Below are positions 53,701 to 64,000 of a stretch of DNA of 64,000 nucleotides, piece by piece. Position numbers and translations under genes: made by a program. Numbering within the stretch: position 1 is the stretch's first letter; every line of letters begins with the position of its first letter. Source of the stretch: Paraspadella gotoi (Eukaryota; Chaetognatha); the NCBI GenBank assembly GCA_051294375.1, contig JBJCIZ010000744.1, positions 982,262 through 1,046,261 of the forward strand, given 5' to 3'. The notes below the pieces were generated by a model that was given only the letters and a program-made list of their open reading frames with translations, was not told the DNA's origin and ran no database searches.

Positions 53701-56396
53701 AATAATAATAAAAAAAATATAAACGAAATACCTGAAAAACATCTTTTGGCTTCCAATTGGATCAAGAAAACAATAAGTAAAACTTATAAAAATCATTTGT
53801 TTGGTGCTACTGCAGGCTAAAAGACAAACCATCTGAAATACTTAGCTCCCAATTATTTATTTTTTAAGATTGAAAGTGAATAAAAAGTTAGAAAACAGTT
53901 ACTGCCAAAAATTTAATCAAGTATAAATATAGATAAAAATTAAACTTATTTTAAAGCTAGATTATGTTTGTTGAATGTATGATATTATGTTTCTATGAAT
54001 TATCTTATGTTTTTTTAGTTTTTTAAACTATGTTAATGTTTATGATTATGATTAATGATTCATTTATTTAGCATATTTGCATTTTTTTATTATCTTTATT
54101 TAATAGATGTCATATATTATGTCACAGAACAGGCCAAGGCAGAGAGAGGAGTTCTTAGATTATGAGTCTCGAATTTTAAACAGCGACGGTGACTACAAAC
54201 ATTTTCATAACACATTCACCAAAAGAAAATAATCCATAGTTTCTTAGGTCGAATCGTTGTGTTTACACTGGACGAGAGACGAGAGAGTAGAGCAGAATGA
54301 GAAGAGAAAGAGAGAGAGAGAGAGAGAATGGTATTCGAGATCTTTTTTCTCTAAATTTCTTTACCGATAGTTCCCCCCTGCCTCATTCTTATTCTCTCTC
54401 TCTCTCTCTCCATCTTCTCCTCTCTCTCTCTCTCTCTCTTCCTCGCCCGGCCCCCCCCTCTTAGCTCGACGTGAAAAAAAGTGAAGGCAGAATGGAAGAA
54501 AATTCTGTGAAGGCAAATTCAGGAGTGACAAGCGATGAACAGTACTGTCACGAACCAGTCAATCCGCACACATCATACCTAATCTCAGCGTAGTACGTGT
54601 ATGATAGCATAAATAAAATATTGTTAAATAAATAGATACTTAAAAAATTTAACCAAATAAAATATCTTAAATTAAATAAATATTTAATATTTAATAGAGC
54701 GAATAAATATTTTGAATATTGGAATATTTTTAATAATTTACTGTAGTTAAAATTTTAAATAAATATTTGTTTATTATAATAATAAATCAACAAATGAATA
54801 TTTAAATCGATAAGATATTTTAATATTTAAATGAGTTATTTATCAGATACTCAGCACGATACATTACTGGGACTCTTTTGTGCAGAGAAATCCTAGAGAA
54901 ATTAAATCGCATTCTTTTCCTGTTGCGAGCAAAATCCTTTCTTCGGATTTCTAAGGAGAGAGAGAGACGAGAGAGAGGAGAGAGGGGAGAGAGGATAAGA
55001 GAGAGATTAGAGATAAAGAGAGAAGGGAGAGAAGAGAGAGAGAAGAATGGCCTACTTTAGACCTTTTCATATTCAGAATTATTTAATCAAACTATTTTTT
55101 TCACTTTCTTTAACGATATTGTGGCGTATATTCACACCGACCTCACGTCCTAGCCATCGTTCGCAAATCCATTGGCTGCAGAGCGGGAACACACCATCCA
55201 GGCGTAGTGTTCCACACTCCACAGTCCGTAATGACTACTCTGGACTTAACAGTTGGCAAAGTGCGCGAGACCGTCCCTAGGGTAACCGCGCCAGTGACTG
55301 CATGTGCTCACTGAGGTGTCGTGAACCCAAGCTCAGCCAACAGTAGGATGCCGCCATCACATGGGCATCACAGTCAACCCGGCTGTTGCCATAAGTGGTG
55401 AGCGCTACTATCGAACACGGGCAACCTTACTGCAGGTACGTACACAAACGCCTATGCGCCTGCCGGACTTTGGGTACGGCTACGACAAACGCCGTATGCC
55501 CTGGGGTAGCTACGACAAACGCCTATGGCCCCCCACAACGTCGCGCGCTCTCTCTCTCTCTCTCCCACTATGGTTGACAGCTCTTGTTCAGACACCTCTC
55601 AGGCTTGAAGGAACCTGAGTGATTGTCTTGTTCCGCGGGGATGCCTGTATGGCGGTATATTCACACCGCCTCACGGCTCCACCATCGTTCAGCCTAACAA
55701 ACTCCATTGGCTCGAGACCGGGGGAACACACCATCCCTAGGCGTAGTGTTCACATTCCACTAGTCCTAATGACTTCCCTCTGCGTTTGGCAAAGGCGAGA
55801 CCGTCCCTAGGGTAAGCCGCGCCAGTGACTGGATCGGGTCACTGAGGGTCGGAAGCCCGCCAAAGCAACAGTTGGAGATCCCCTCCCAAGTGGGCATCAC
55901 GAGGCAACCCTGGCTGTTTGCCATAATATACTGATTTTTGATAATCCTCATATTCACGATTCGTATTTGAAATTTTCTCAACGAGAATTTTCATAATATC
56001 CCTCTAGCTATTTGATTTGATTAAGGTTTAAATTTAGAATCCCAAATTTGTAAACGTTGGAGTGATGGACTCGTTGTACGGTCCAAGTCGCCCATTGCTG
56101 GACAGGTTTAGCACTCATTTTAAACATAAGTCATCAGCCCACGAGCAATGTTGTAACTTGGTTCGCATCCTAACCCTTATTGGGTTTATCACAGAAGTTA
56201 TGGACAATGTCCAATGTGTTCCAACCACCAAATCTGTGGTGTCTGTTATCTCAGGCAAATTAACTCAGTAATTAATTCAACTGATATTCGACAGCATTAC
56301 GTGACTGAAAACCTTTGAAGGTTTGTATCTAGCTATGCGTAAGGCTCTAATGTATTGCCAGTATGGTGGACTAAAATCCACAATACGTTTCATCAG
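50786..56396. other. Error-rich second copy of 45862-50760; probable assembly artefact
   Basis: Landmarks of copy 1 follow in order, but with scattered single-base insertions, about 14% longer overall, and no clustered changes. R3 counterparts lie at about 55120-55395 and 55645-55928, and the (GA)n arrays are broken up (52660-53080, 54270-54330). No gene should be annotated here. Confidence 0.85.
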
Positions 56397-56545
56397 CCAC
56401 ACATTGGTGCCGCAGGAGTCAAGTTACTCGCCTCCCAACCTAGGTCCGGGGTTCTCGCCCCGGTATTTCGCGAGCAGTTAAGACAGGGACGGGGCGCTTA
56501 ACCCGCCTGTAACACTGTGTTACAACCTGATCCGAAGCTGCTTAT
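56365..56545 (+). mobile_element. tRNA-like SINE, error-rich copy
   Basis: GTATGGTGGACTAAAATCC..CCTAGGTCCGGGGTTCTCG..GACGGGGCGCTTAACCCGCC..CCTGATCCGAAGC matches the SINE at 2985-3200 with small indels. This is the sequence that the 25-N gap truncates in copy 1. Confidence 0.65.
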
Positions 56546-56713
56546 ATCACATAACAATAATTACTATCTCTTCAGCACAATTTAAACATTTCCCATTCTC
56601 AAAGTTTTTCCCAAACCTGAAACCAATTTTCATTTAATTTCAAATCTGACAAAAATTGATTTTTCGATCTCAAATCAACACAAACTTTTTTCTCTTTTGT
56701 TCTCTCCTACCCT

Positions 56714-56756
<43 letters not shown>

Positions 56757-56904
56757 TTTACCACCCATCCCACCCAGTTCTCACCTTTTAATTTTCTCTT
56801 AATACCACCCCCCGGCTTTTTTTCTATCTTCCTCCAAAAAAAAAGTCTCGAACCATCGTTTGTTTTGATTTCGTCTTCATCGCAACTTTCATCCGAAAAA
56901 AAAA

Positions 56905-56953
<49 letters not shown>

Positions 56954-57149
56954 TCCCTTTTTCGCTTTTTTTTTCCTCTCCTAATTACCAAGACTCCCCA
57001 ATGCCCGAGAAAACGATTTGGTCTAAAGGTAGATTTCATCGACCGTGGAAGGAAACGTCCGGGGTTCGAGACCGGTTGCTGAAAGTCTGAAATATATGAA
57101 AATTATTGTAAACAATTTTTTAATGTTAGTTTAGTTTTACCACTGAATT

Positions 57150-57310
57150 GGTACGAAAGTAAATTTGACTGTGAAACTGTGAATGTCAGTGTGTGAGTCT
57201 TTATTGAAAGCTCGAAGGGTCTTGCTATCTTCTTATCTTGTGAGTGTGGTGGAGGCCAAAGTAAGGAAGCAAAAATAGCTTATTTATTGAACGAATTTGA
57301 TAATATAATT
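57150..57310 (+). repeat. R2 copy, diverged
   Basis: GAGTCTTTATTGAAAGCTCG..TTATCTTGTGAGTGTGGTGGAGGCC..AAAATAGCTTATTTATTGAACGAA follows the R2 order. Confidence 0.6.
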
Positions 57311-57825
57311 TATTTCCGGTTTAAATAAACAACGACAACAACTAAAATCCCGTCAGATTTCTCATGAATCGAAAAACCTCTTCAAAAAAAAAAAATCTCA
57401 TTATATCGATTTCAAGTGAAAATGAAAGTCGATTGAAGTGAGAGAGAGAGAGAGAGAGAGAGAGGGAGTGGGAGAGTGAGAGGGGGAGATAGGGAGAGAG
57501 AGAGAGGGACAAATAGATAGAGGAAGCGCGCGGGTCGGAGAGAAAAAGGGAGAGGGAGATTTAAACTGAAGTTTTTTTTTCTTTCTCTCTCTCTCTCTGC
57601 TCTCATCTCGTCTCTCTCATCTCTTTCTGCAATCATCTGCCCTGTGGACGTCAATCATAAACATAAACCTCGAAACTTAAGATGAACGAGATGACACAAC
57701 CTGTCTCTCTCTCTCTCTCTCTCTCTCGCTCTCTCGTCTCACTCTCTCACTCCTCTTAAGTACACGGAGCCGGTGTCTATTCTCTCGCCACTTAACCCCC
57801 GCGTCAAGGAAGCGGGGTTCAGAAT

Positions 57826-57860
<35 letters not shown>

Positions 57861-57958
57861 TCTCCACTTAACCCCCGCGGTCAAGAGGAAGGGTAAGGAG
57901 TCGAGCGCCTCTCGACTCTTGAGCGAAGAACTTACCTTGGAGGGCGAAGGCACTTACT

Positions 57959-57998
<40 letters not shown>

Positions 57999-58169
57999 AG
58001 AGAAGAGTGTTTCTTTGAACACCGACAGAGGAGAGACAAAAATGAGAACAGTTTCCTTTGAACAGATGTGGAGAGAGAGGACGGAGGTAACCTTTTTTAA
58101 AGGGGGAGTGTGACGTCCGCCTGTTTTGATTCTTTTCTCTGGTGACTGGTTCACCTGCTCTCTCTCTCT

Positions 58170-58211
<42 letters not shown>

Positions 58212-59137
58212 ACCAGTGAACCAGCTTTTCTTCACAAATCGTGAACGCAAAGTCGCATTCATTTACAGATTTGTTAACGTCTGTTTTTTTCGAGTCTGAC
58301 CCTTTTTTCTATCATCGAGTTATTTATCACACATTTAATGATATTTAGTGACGATCTGGCCCTTGTCGGACGAACCTAAAAGTCTAGGGTTCGAATCCCA
58401 CCTATGCTACTCTTTATGGATATTGATTCTTTGTACTTCAATATTTATTTAACTGAAAGGCTGAATTTGACTTTTAAACGTCATTTTGAAAGTAGTAAGA
58501 CAACATGTTTTTATTTCAAAGATAACTTAGGCTTTAAATTTTAATGATTTTTATTATTCTTAACTTTAAAAATTAAAGATAAACACTGTACAGTGTACAG
58601 CTGTCCTAAACTTATAGCAAAACTATTTTTTATATTAATAAACAAATTTAAACATTTTTAAAATGATTTGGCTTAAATCAGAAACGGAGTTGTGAAAGGG
58701 TCTTTTGTAATGTCAAAGGTTTAAACTTACGTTCGGCGATTTTAACATTTTTTAAAAAACATTAACAAAACTGTCTGCTTCCTGTTTACATTTCAAATCA
58801 TAAAATTTTATAAAATAAACCTTCGTATAACGAAAACAAGGATATCGTTTAATGATACGACATGAAAAAAAAAATCTTGATAATCCTATATTCCAAAACC
58901 GATCCATTTCAGCTTTTCCTCTATTTCAGAATTAATTTATCGTTTATGTTCGAAGATTAGATAAAAAGTTCAATAAAAAAATTAAGATATCAATTAAGTT
59001 TTAACTTAATTTAAGGTTAATTTAAGGTTAGGTTATTAGGTTATTGATTCAGGCTAAGTATTAAACATTAGCTTATATTTAGGTAATTAATTAAAGCTGA
59101 ATATTGAGCTTAATATTAAAATAAAATATTAAGGTTA

Positions 59138-59280
59138 AAAGCTTGTAAGTTTTAGGGTTCTTCTATATTGCTATCTTATAAAAGGGATGTGAGCCCTAAC
59201 CCGTTCAAAGTCTGGGGCAAGATAGCTTATTTATTAAAGAATAAATAATTTTTATATTGGTTGTATCCATCTTATAGATT
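59138..59280 (+). repeat. R2 copy, diverged
   Basis: GCTATCTTATAAAAGGGATG..CAAAGTCTGGGGCAAGATAGC..TAATTTTTATATTGGTTGTA follows the R2 order. Confidence 0.65.
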
Positions 59281-59512
59281 AATTAAGAACAGAAATTGGG
59301 CGCTCTTGGAAAAAAGGTGTCTTTCGTCTCGTAAAAAGGGGCAGAATCCTCAAGAGGCCATAGTGGGAGATGGAAGAGGGAGTTGGTGTTCTCTATCGAG
59401 ACTCCTCCAGACCCCAAACGCGGTAAAATATCAGACCGGAATGAAGTCTTTGGCCCAATCATAAAACGAGAGGCTAAAACAACAAGTGTTGACCAATGAC
59501 CATTTCGGTCGA

Positions 59513-59635
59513 GTGTGTCCAATTCGGGACAAGTGTGACTCATTTTGAGACGAGTGCGACTCATTTAAAGACGGTGTGACTCATTTTGGGACAAGTGTGA
59601 CTCATTTCGAAACAAGTGTGCCTCATGTCGGTTTC
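59513..59635 (+). repeat. ~25-bp tandem repeat with TGACTCA sites
   Basis: Five to six units of GGGACAAGTGTGACTCATTT with variation. Three units hold a perfect TGACTCA (AP-1/bZIP consensus) and others hold one-base variants. No coding. Confidence 0.65.
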
Positions 59636-59672
59636 TTCTTGAAAATCCGACTATCGTAAAATGTCGAAGGAG

Positions 59673-59735
<63 letters not shown>
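59673..59735. repeat. (GA)n microsatellite
   Basis: About 30 uninterrupted GA units. Confidence 0.9.
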
Positions 59736-59737
<2 letters not shown>

Positions 59738-59873
59738 AAAATGGGAAGAAAAACAAATTGAGAGAAAATAAAGAAAGTAAAGTTTAAGAAAAGAAGAGAT
59801 TTAAATTTTTAGATCGTTCTCTCTCTCTCTTTCTCCCAATCTGGCGAGAGAAAACCCTCTTGTTCTGTCTAAC

Positions 59874-59918
<45 letters not shown>
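59874..59918. repeat. (TATC)n microsatellite
   Basis: About 11 CTAT units, followed by (CT)n and by CT-rich blocks to 60245 in which TTTCCCCAGTC(A/C)CCAACCTG recurs. Confidence 0.9.
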
Positions 59919-59919
<1 letters not shown>

Positions 59920-60009
59920 CTCTCTCTCCACCTGTTGAATGAAAACCCTATCGTTCTGTCTGCCTTCTCTCTCCCTCTCTTTCCCCAGTCCCCAACCTGT
60001 TGAGAGGAA

Positions 60010-60056
<47 letters not shown>

Positions 60057-60489
60057 TCCTCTCCCTCTCTTTCCCCAGTCACCAACCTGTGAGAGGAACC
60101 TCTCCGTCTCATCTCTCTATATCTCTCTTCTCTCCTCTCTATCTCTTTCCCAAAGTCGTAACCACTGACCCCAGAATCCCGATGTAAAAAAGTCTCTGCT
60201 CTCTCTCTCTTCTCTCTCTCTCTCTCTCTCTGCTCTCTCTCTCTCTTACGACCGCAGAAATGTAAATAAACGGAGGGGACATCGAAGGGGGCGGGGTGTG
60301 AGAGGAAATGGGGTTGAATTCTTATTCGGGGGTCGAGAAGGGAGGTAAGGCTAAGCAGGGATCTGGAAGGATATCGGGGTCGGAGGGCGTGGGAGGGGGT
60401 CTAAAATTGGGGCTCTCTTTTCCCAGCGAGACCCATTTCTGTTGATTTTTCCCGGAATTTAATTTTAGAACCTAATCTCTGACAATAAA

Positions 60490-60735
60490 CTCTAACTTTA
60501 ACCAAATCCTGAACCCTAACCCAAAATCTTTAGCCAAATCCTGAGCCCTAACCCCAAATCTTTAACCCTAATCCTGAACCCTAACCCCAAATCTTTAACT
60601 CTCATCCTGAACCATAACCCCAAATCTTTAACCCTAATCCTAAACCCTAACCCTAAATCTTTAACCATAATCTTGAACCTTAAACCAAAATCTTTAACCC
60701 TAATCTTTAACCTTAACCCCAAATCTTTATGCCTA
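60490..60735. repeat. ~33-bp minisatellite with CCCTAA-like words
   Basis: About seven units of AACCCTAACCCCAAATCTTT with AACCCTAATCCTG. The telomere-like CCCTAA word appears inside each unit, but the array is not a (TTAGG/TTAGGG)n tract. A looser relative (AACCTTAATCCT) lies at 37640-37960 in the dystroglycan intron. Confidence 0.75.
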
Positions 60736-60739
60736 ATTT

Positions 60740-61500
60740 AACACTTAATTTAATTTAATTTAACACTTAATCCTCAACCCTCGTCCCTAACACTTATTCA
60801 CCTTATTCAGTAGCCTAATCACTAACCTAATTCCTAATTTTATCGACGTTATAGAGATGATCTTGAAAAAATGAGATTTGAGTTTGTCAATATGATTCAA
60901 TCTCATTTGCATATAGTTGTATTGACATTGTTTTTACATAAATTGAGTAGCTGTGTTATTTCATGTTCACAAATAGTGAATTCATTCTAGACCTTGGGAT
61001 AGCGATTTATGATGATGATTAATAAAAGAGTTTAGGATATTGAAAAATATCTTTCAAAAGAGTTAAAACTTCAGGAGTGATATTAATATAACTAAGTAGT
61101 AAGTATAGGAACCTCAGAATACCACGCTTGATGAAATAAAATTTAGCTTTCAAAGCAAATTGTAGTCAGAGAAAATTTGATTCTGCATTTCAAAATATTA
61201 AGTATTAACAAACCAATTTTAAATAACGAATGAATTTGAAGTCATCAAAGTTTTTAGGATTTTTTTTTCCAATGAAACTATAAAATATTATGCTTTCTAC
61301 ATCAGAGAAAATGATTAAGTTGGATTTTTATGATTGAAAAGAGAGAAAGAGAGAGAGAGAGAGAGAGGCGTGAAACCGATCGGCGGTTAGAAAAAAAATA
61401 TAAAAAGATAAAGAGAAATCGAATTACCCGCGAAAAAAAGAAAAATCTAAAAAAGAAAAAAAAACTAATAAAATACAATTAAAACATTCTTTGAAATATT
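60740..61500. other. No gene seen
   Basis: AT-rich spacer with (GA)n at 61340-61367. Confidence 0.5.
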
Positions 61501-61504
61501 ATTA

Positions 61505-61662
61505 CTCAGAGAGTGAATAAACGAGACTGTGAGAGAGTCTTGATTGAAAGCTTGCTATGTCATTATCTTGTAAGAATGATGGAGGCCTTAAACCTGTCCA
61601 AAGTCAGGGGCGAGATAGCTTATGGATAATTTTTATATTGGTTGTACCAATTTCATATCAAA
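61505..61662 (+). repeat. R2 copy
   Basis: AGAGTGAATAAACGAGACTG to TTATATTGGTTGTACCAATT, close to the copy at 43908 with an internal shortening. Confidence 0.75.
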
Positions 61663-61750
61663 ATCTCTGATATACAGTCCTTTGATCGAATTTGAGTTGT
61701 GGTTTTTGTGGCAAAGTGGGCAAAGCTGAGAAAAAAAGAGGCTTAGTGGT

Positions 61751-61754
<4 letters not shown>

Positions 61755-61790
<36 letters not shown>
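61755..61790. repeat. (GAC)12 microsatellite
   Basis: Twelve uninterrupted GAC triplets. Confidence 0.9.
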
Positions 61791-61792
<2 letters not shown>

Positions 61793-61964
61793 AAATAACC
61801 TGAGGCGGATTAGAACTCTGAGCGGTAAATGGCTGTCGATATTTAAACAATGACTCCAAAGAAAATAATAGGCATAAATAAACAATAGAAAATCGGAAAA
61901 TATAACAATTAACAAAGGAGGCCGATAGGCAGGGATAAAGAAAAATAGATGGCGGAACGAGAAA

Positions 61965-62215
61965 CAAAATGAATGAATGAATGAATGAATTAATGATGAA
62001 TGAATGAATTTATGAATTTAACAAAAAAAATGACTAAACGAGTTGATGAATAGATTCTTCAATGAATGATTGTTTGAAATAATTATTAAATGAATGAGAG
62101 AAAGAATGAACGAAGAAATGAATGAGAGAAAGAATGAACGAAGAAATGAATGAGAGAAAGAATTAACGAAGAAATGAATGAGAGAAAGAATGAACGAAGA
62201 AATGAAAGAAAGGAA
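61965..62215. repeat. (AATG)n and 28-bp tandem repeat
   Basis: 61971-62015 is an AATG-type run. 62091-62205 is four units of GAATGAGAGAAAGAATGAAC(GAAGAAAT). Confidence 0.85.
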
Positions 62216-63016
<801 letters not shown>

Positions 63017-63544
63017 CAAGCATCGTCGGTACAATGAAAAGTGGGGGAGAAAAAAAGTAGGGAAAAGTTAATCAACGCCAATCTACGCCAATCGACGTCG
63101 ATTTTTTTGGGGATAAAAACCTTACATTATTTACAACATAAAATTTAAACGACGCGAGAAAAAAGGATAGTTTTTGTTTTTAATAATTCAAATATAATTC
63201 TGTTGTAATGGATATTAACATTTGAGTCATTTTGCTTCGCCACCACAGATATAATATAACTATTATAAATATAATTATAATTTCTTTAATCTGTGAAAAC
63301 CAAAATTAAAAATTCGCCCAAACTACTTCTCACCTCTCTCTCTCTTTTCTCTCTCTCTCTTTTCTCTCTCTCTCTCTCTTTTCTCTCTCTCTCTCTCTAT
63401 CTTTTCCCTCCACAAATTTTGGTCTGATTCTTGTTTATCAACCACATTTTTTTTTCAAAATAAATTTCACACAAGAAGAAATCCTTAACATCTGTATATA
63501 CGTACACCGACTAGAAAAGTCCATGGGAAAAAGTTGAAAAATTC

Positions 63545-63585
63545 TGTCTGTCTGTCTGTCTGTCGGTCGGTCGGTCGGTCGGTCA
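63545..63585. repeat. (CTGT)n / (CGGT)n microsatellite
   Basis: Five CTGT units switch to five CGGT units, then run into an R2 3' fragment. Confidence 0.85.
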
Positions 63586-63594
63586 TGTCGAGGA

Positions 63595-63658
63595 TAGCAA
63601 AATAGCTTACTACACGAATGGATAATTTTTATATTGGTTGTACCAATTTCATATATCC
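63595..63658 (+). repeat. R2 copy, 3' end
   Basis: AAAATAGCTTACTACACGAA..TAATTTTTATATTGGTTGTA then CCAATTTCATAT. Confidence 0.7.
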
Positions 63659-63944
63659 GATTCATTACAAATATTACACAACTACCAAAAACTAATAGAC
63701 AATTCCGTCAGAGTCAGCCTTAGTAGTTAAATTTCTCTCTTAACTATTCCACATACCCAAAACTAAATAAACTTTTCACCCGAAAGAAAAATTATTTTAA
63801 AAATTCTTAAAATCTGTGAAACCTTTTTAAATATAAATCTATAAATCTTTCCAAATCTCTAAATCTATAAATCTGGCGAATTTCCGACTTGGCGATCGAA
63901 AATGTTTGGATCGTAGACTCGCGTCTCGAAGTTCGCCGTCGACT

Positions 63945-64000
63945 ATGTCAGTCTCATCTGAAGGAGGATTCCGAGGAAGACTCAATGCGTTGACGAGCGA
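63945..64000 (+). CDS. Possible N-terminus of a gene running off the window
   Basis: After AT-rich DNA, base composition changes near 63880. ATG at 63945 opens a frame to the end of the window (MSVSSEGGFRGRLNALTS). The codons look protein-like, but 18 residues are too few to identify a family, and the frame could be chance. If real it would be the only plus-strand gene. Confidence 0.25.
   Translation, partial: MSVSSEGGFRGRLNALTS

Larger units (their letters stand above)
56546..59512. repeat. Microsatellite-rich stretch, no gene
   Basis: (CT)n at 56717-56752 and 56911-56950, (GA)n at 57438-57465, (CT)n at 57703-57728 and 58162-58208, and GA at 57958-57998. A CACTTAACCCCCGCG block occurs twice (57791, 57866). 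At 58390 GGGTTCGAATCCC is a perfect Pol III B-box word, but the flanks do not fold as a tRNA. Two R2 copies are listed separately. Confidence 0.6.

Noticed and set aside
57045-57075. Second B-box word GGGGTTCGAGACC
   Set aside because: No A box at tRNA spacing and no cloverleaf; not called.
58330-58420. tRNA gene suggested by GGGTTCGAATCCC
   Set aside because: The T-arm word is perfect, but no acceptor stem pairs and the D and anticodon arms do not fold; probably a SINE or tRNA fragment.
60490-60735. True interstitial telomere
   Set aside because: CCCTAA words are separated by constant non-telomeric bases; the unit is about 33 bp, not 5-6 bp.

Overview
The window is nuclear DNA from an animal, most likely an arthropod. 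A crustacean would fit, but the sequence does not settle this. It has split protein genes with short AT-rich introns, YY1/NF-Y/CACGTG-type promoters, tRNA-derived SINEs, a very high load of GA/CT microsatellites, and two N gaps.

Every gene I can support lies on the minus strand, so transcription runs from high to low coordinates. From left to right these are: (1) the 5' part of a purple acid phosphatase-like gene with an in-frame TGA (269-832); (2) a two-exon type I membrane protein with a Cys cluster, a discoidin-like domain and a long repeat-filled cytoplasmic tail (3691-7597); (3) a complete six-exon SMN gene (11577-14629); (4) three tandem STAR/KHDRBS-type KH RNA-binding genes (16381-22525); (5) two-exon SF3B6 (25667-26845); (6) intronless MPHOSPH6 (27088-27636); (7) an eleven-exon dystroglycan gene (31234-42624). 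For SMN, SF3B6, the split KH gene, the membrane protein and dystroglycan I rebuilt exons by hand from GT/AG signals. In every case intron phases close and reading frames stay open.

The 11.5-27.6 kb stretch is a neighbourhood of RNA-processing genes: SMN assembles Sm rings on snRNAs, STAR proteins regulate splicing, SF3B6 is a U2 snRNP subunit, and MPHOSPH6 is a nuclear exosome co-factor. Dystroglycan is a cell-surface matrix receptor and is unrelated to them.

The rest is repeats. There are at least four dispersed families. R1 is a short element ending in a hairpin. R2 is about 190 bp, has about 11 copies and ends in a palindrome. R3 is about 260 bp and starts with a GTGGCGGTATATTCAC-type motif. 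The fourth group is tRNA-like SINEs. There is also a fragment that folds as a Penelope-type minimal hammerhead ribozyme, and many minisatellites. From about 45.9 to 56.4 kb the assembly holds the same 4.9 kb twice, flanking a 25-N gap. The second copy is peppered with single-base insertions and looks like uncorrected long-read filler, not a real duplication. From 56.6 kb to the end I see only microsatellites and repeats, plus a possible N-terminal codon run at the last 56 bases.
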